The translations under genes and the position numbers were made by a program. This document shows positions 62,421 through 64,000 of a DNA stretch of 64,000 bases, piece after piece (position 1 is the first letter of the stretch; each line of letters starts with the position of its first letter). A model generated the notes under the pieces. That model did not search any database. It was not told the origin of the DNA and saw only the letters and a list, made by a program, of their open reading frames with translations. Source of the stretch: Rhodospirillales bacterium (GTDB lineage: Bacteria > Pseudomonadota > Alphaproteobacteria > TMED109); the NCBI GenBank assembly GCA_028824295.1, contig JAPPED010000027.1, positions 1 to 64,000 on the forward strand. Reading direction: 5' to 3'.

Positions 62421-64000
62421 ATGAGAGTTTCCGCAGGCACGGCACGTGCCCGGAACGGCTGGTTCTGCCGCACCGTCGGCAGATGCAGCGTCCTCCTGCT
62501 CTTGACCGGCACCTTTCTGCCGGGAACAGCGTCCCCGCAAGATCCTGAAATGCTGGAGAACGTAGTGGTGATCGGGCAACGCGCGCCCGGTATCGATCCT
62601 CTGTCCTCTCCCACGCCGGTGGAGATTGTCGGCGGCACGGCGCTCGAGGCTTACGGCGGCGAGAGCACCGAAAGCAACCTTGCCCGGACGCTTCCGTCGT
62701 ACAATCTCAATCGCGAGCCGATTTCCGACGAGGCGAGCGTTGTCCGGCCAGCACTGCTTCGCGGGCTGCCGCCGGATTCCGTGCTGGTGCTCGTCAACGG
62801 CAAGCGCCGACACCGGTCGTCGGTCATCACGGTCTCAAGCGCCACGGCTCCCGGAAGCCACGGCCCGGACCTTGCGGCCATTCCCGGCATTGCGATCGAA
62901 CGCATCGAGGTGCTGCGCGATGCGGCGTCCGCGCAGTACGGGTCCGATGCAGTGGCCGGCGTCCTCAACTTCGTGCTGAAGCAGCGTCCCGATACGCAGA
63001 TAGCCGAGGCCCGATGGGGGCGCACATACGCGGGTGACGGGGGTCGCTGGACGCTGGCAGGCCACGCGGGGGTGCCGTTGGCCGACCAGGGGTTCGTTGC
63101 GCTGTCGCTCGAGCGGTCGCATCAGGCGCCGTCGACCCGGTCGGTGCAGCATGCCAGTGCCCGGCAGCTCGCCGCTGCGGGCAATCCGTGGATCAATGAT
63201 CCCGGTTACGGCTACATCGACCATCCGTACGCGCAGACGTGGGGAACGCCTGAGGTGCGCGGCGACTGGAAGACGATGGTGAACGCCGGCCTTCCGCTCG
63301 GCGCTTCGACAGAAATCTACGGCTTCGGCAACTGGCATCGCCGGACCGTGGAAGGCGGGTTCTTCTTCCGCAACCCGGCACGGCGAGGTGGCGTTTTCAG
63401 CCTAGGCGACGAGGTGCTGCTGGCAGACCTTTCCGCGGACCCGACCTCCGTCAGGTGTAGATCCGGACTGGAGCCCGATTCCGGGGACTGGTCGAATCAC
63501 GTCGCGGCGATCCGCCGTTACGTCGAGAACAACCCGAATTGCTACTGGATCGGCACCCAGTTTCCGGGCGGCTTTACGCCCCGGTTCGGCGGCGACGTGG
63601 AAGACGTTTCCTACCATGCCGGCGTGCGCGGCACGTTGCCGAATGACGCTCCATTGCTCTCCGGGTGGGACTGGGATCTTTCGGCCGGAATGGGCCAGCA
63701 CTCAGTCGACTTCTTCATGGAACGAACGATCAACCCGCAGCTGCTGGCCCTCGGTCGCGAGCTGCCGACCAGCTACCGGGTCGGAGGATGGAGCGAGCGC
63801 GACTGGATCGTGGAGGGCAGCGTGGTGGGCCGGCTGGACGTCGGAACTGCCTGGCCGGTGACCGTGGCGCTTGGAACGGAAGTTCGCAACGAGCGCTTCG
63901 AGGTCGTGGCGGGAGACTTCAATTCCACCTTTGTTGACACACGCCTGGGCGGGCTGCGGGAACAGGGATTCGGAATCGGCACGAACGGCTTCCCGGGCTT
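62421..64000 (+). CDS. TonB-dependent receptor, 3' end cut by window edge
   Basis: The visible 526 residues begin with a signal peptide (CSVLLLLTGTFLPGTASPQD, cleaved near 40). A TonB-box-like stretch follows (ENVVVIGQRAP). The plug (about 55-170) contains TESNLARTLPSYNLNREPIS, LLRGLPPDSVLVLVNGKRRH and IERIEVLRDAASAQYGSDAV. The barrel begins after this. It should import a ligand such as an iron chelate or a sugar. It lacks similarity in detail to the receptor at 20500, so they likely have different substrates. ATG 62421 is the only good start. The upstream intergenic region (62256-62420) holds no obvious Fur-type palindrome. Confidence 0.92.
   Translation, partial: MRVSAGTARARNGWFCRTVGRCSVLLLLTGTFLPGTASPQDPEMLENVVVIGQRAPGIDPLSSPTPVEIVGGTALEAYGGESTESNLARTLPSYNLNREPISDEASVVRPALLRGLPPDSVLVLVNGKRRHRSSVITVSSATAPGSHGPDLAAIPGIAIERIEVLRDAASAQYGSDAVAGVLNFVLKQRPDTQIAEARWGRTYAGDGGRWTLAGHAGVPLADQGFVALSLERSHQAPSTRSVQHASARQLAAAGNPWINDPGYGYIDHPYAQTWGTPEVRGDWKTMVNAGLPLGASTEIYGFGNWHRRTVEGGFFFRNPARRGGVFSLGDEVLLADLSADPTSVRCRSGLEPDSGDWSNHVAAIRRYVENNPNCYWIGTQFPGGFTPRFGGDVEDVSYHAGVRGTLPNDAPLLSGWDWDLSAGMGQHSVDFFMERTINPQLLALGRELPTSYRVGGWSERDWIVEGSVVGRLDVGTAWPVTVALGTEVRNERFEVVAGDFNSTFVDTRLGGLREQGFGIGTNGFPG

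Overview
The window is GC-rich DNA (roughly two thirds G+C by eye). Its gene content fits an alphaproteobacterium, probably a Rhodospirillales-like environmental or host-associated lineage. The best clue is the minus-strand block rpmH-rnpA-yidD-yidC-engB-argB-HAD phosphatase-dapD (29112-34627), an arrangement I know from alphaproteobacteria. TonB receptors, LysR and MerR regulators and autotransporter barrels show a Gram-negative envelope. The genus cannot be named from sequence alone.

Layout. 1-2152 holds most of a Calx-beta autotransporter that runs off the left edge. 2250-5829 has a topA fragment, a LysR regulator and a copper-responsive patch: cueR, a MerR-type promoter, a DUF4396 membrane protein, a truncated multicopper oxidase and a cytochrome c. 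5830-10600 is a graveyard of insertion-sequence remnants, a beheaded GMC oxidoreductase and a decayed HigBA toxin-antitoxin pair, with one intact but atypical dipeptidase-like gene. 10836-28694 is a mosaic of mostly single catabolic or uptake genes: dimethylglycine-dehydrogenase-like enzyme, cupin, malate/lactate dehydrogenase, epoxide hydrolase, PhyH dioxygenase, TonB receptor, amidase, MscS channel, an SDR-like NDUFA9 relative and a SRAP protein.

29112-34627 is the conserved housekeeping cluster (ribosomal protein L34, RNase P protein, membrane insertion, arginine and lysine synthesis), with a promoter visible upstream of rpmH. 34817-38254 encodes a single-chain biotin-dependent acyl-CoA carboxylase. 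38523-45277 is a ten-ORF plus-strand operon in which eight of nine junctions are 4-nt start/stop overlaps. It joins a DUF547 protein, a VTT membrane protein, an ABC-2 exporter, a histidine phosphatase, two copper-delivery proteins (SCO1 and PCuAC), an enoyl-CoA hydratase and an SDR. Inside it lies a 45-codon ORF that fits the overlap chain exactly. 47119-50438 is a beta-oxidation pair (thiolase and FadJ-like enzyme).

51090-64000 starts with tRNA-Arg(CCU), followed by three tandem 11-bp repeats and a fragment of a surface-protein repeat. Then come an exported KatG, an orphan VapC, an autotransporter whose passenger looks like Cache sensor domains, an IS630 remnant, a two-component system whose sensor carries an Asp/His-rich patch, a divergent exported EF-hand protein, a truncated GNAT toxin, and a TonB receptor that runs off the right edge.

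The most unusual items are the Cache-autotransporter fusion, the two-component system facing an EF-hand protein, the fully overlapping operon with its hidden small ORF, and a dipeptidase-family protein lacking half of the expected metal ligands. Functions are inferred from motifs and context. No database search was run.
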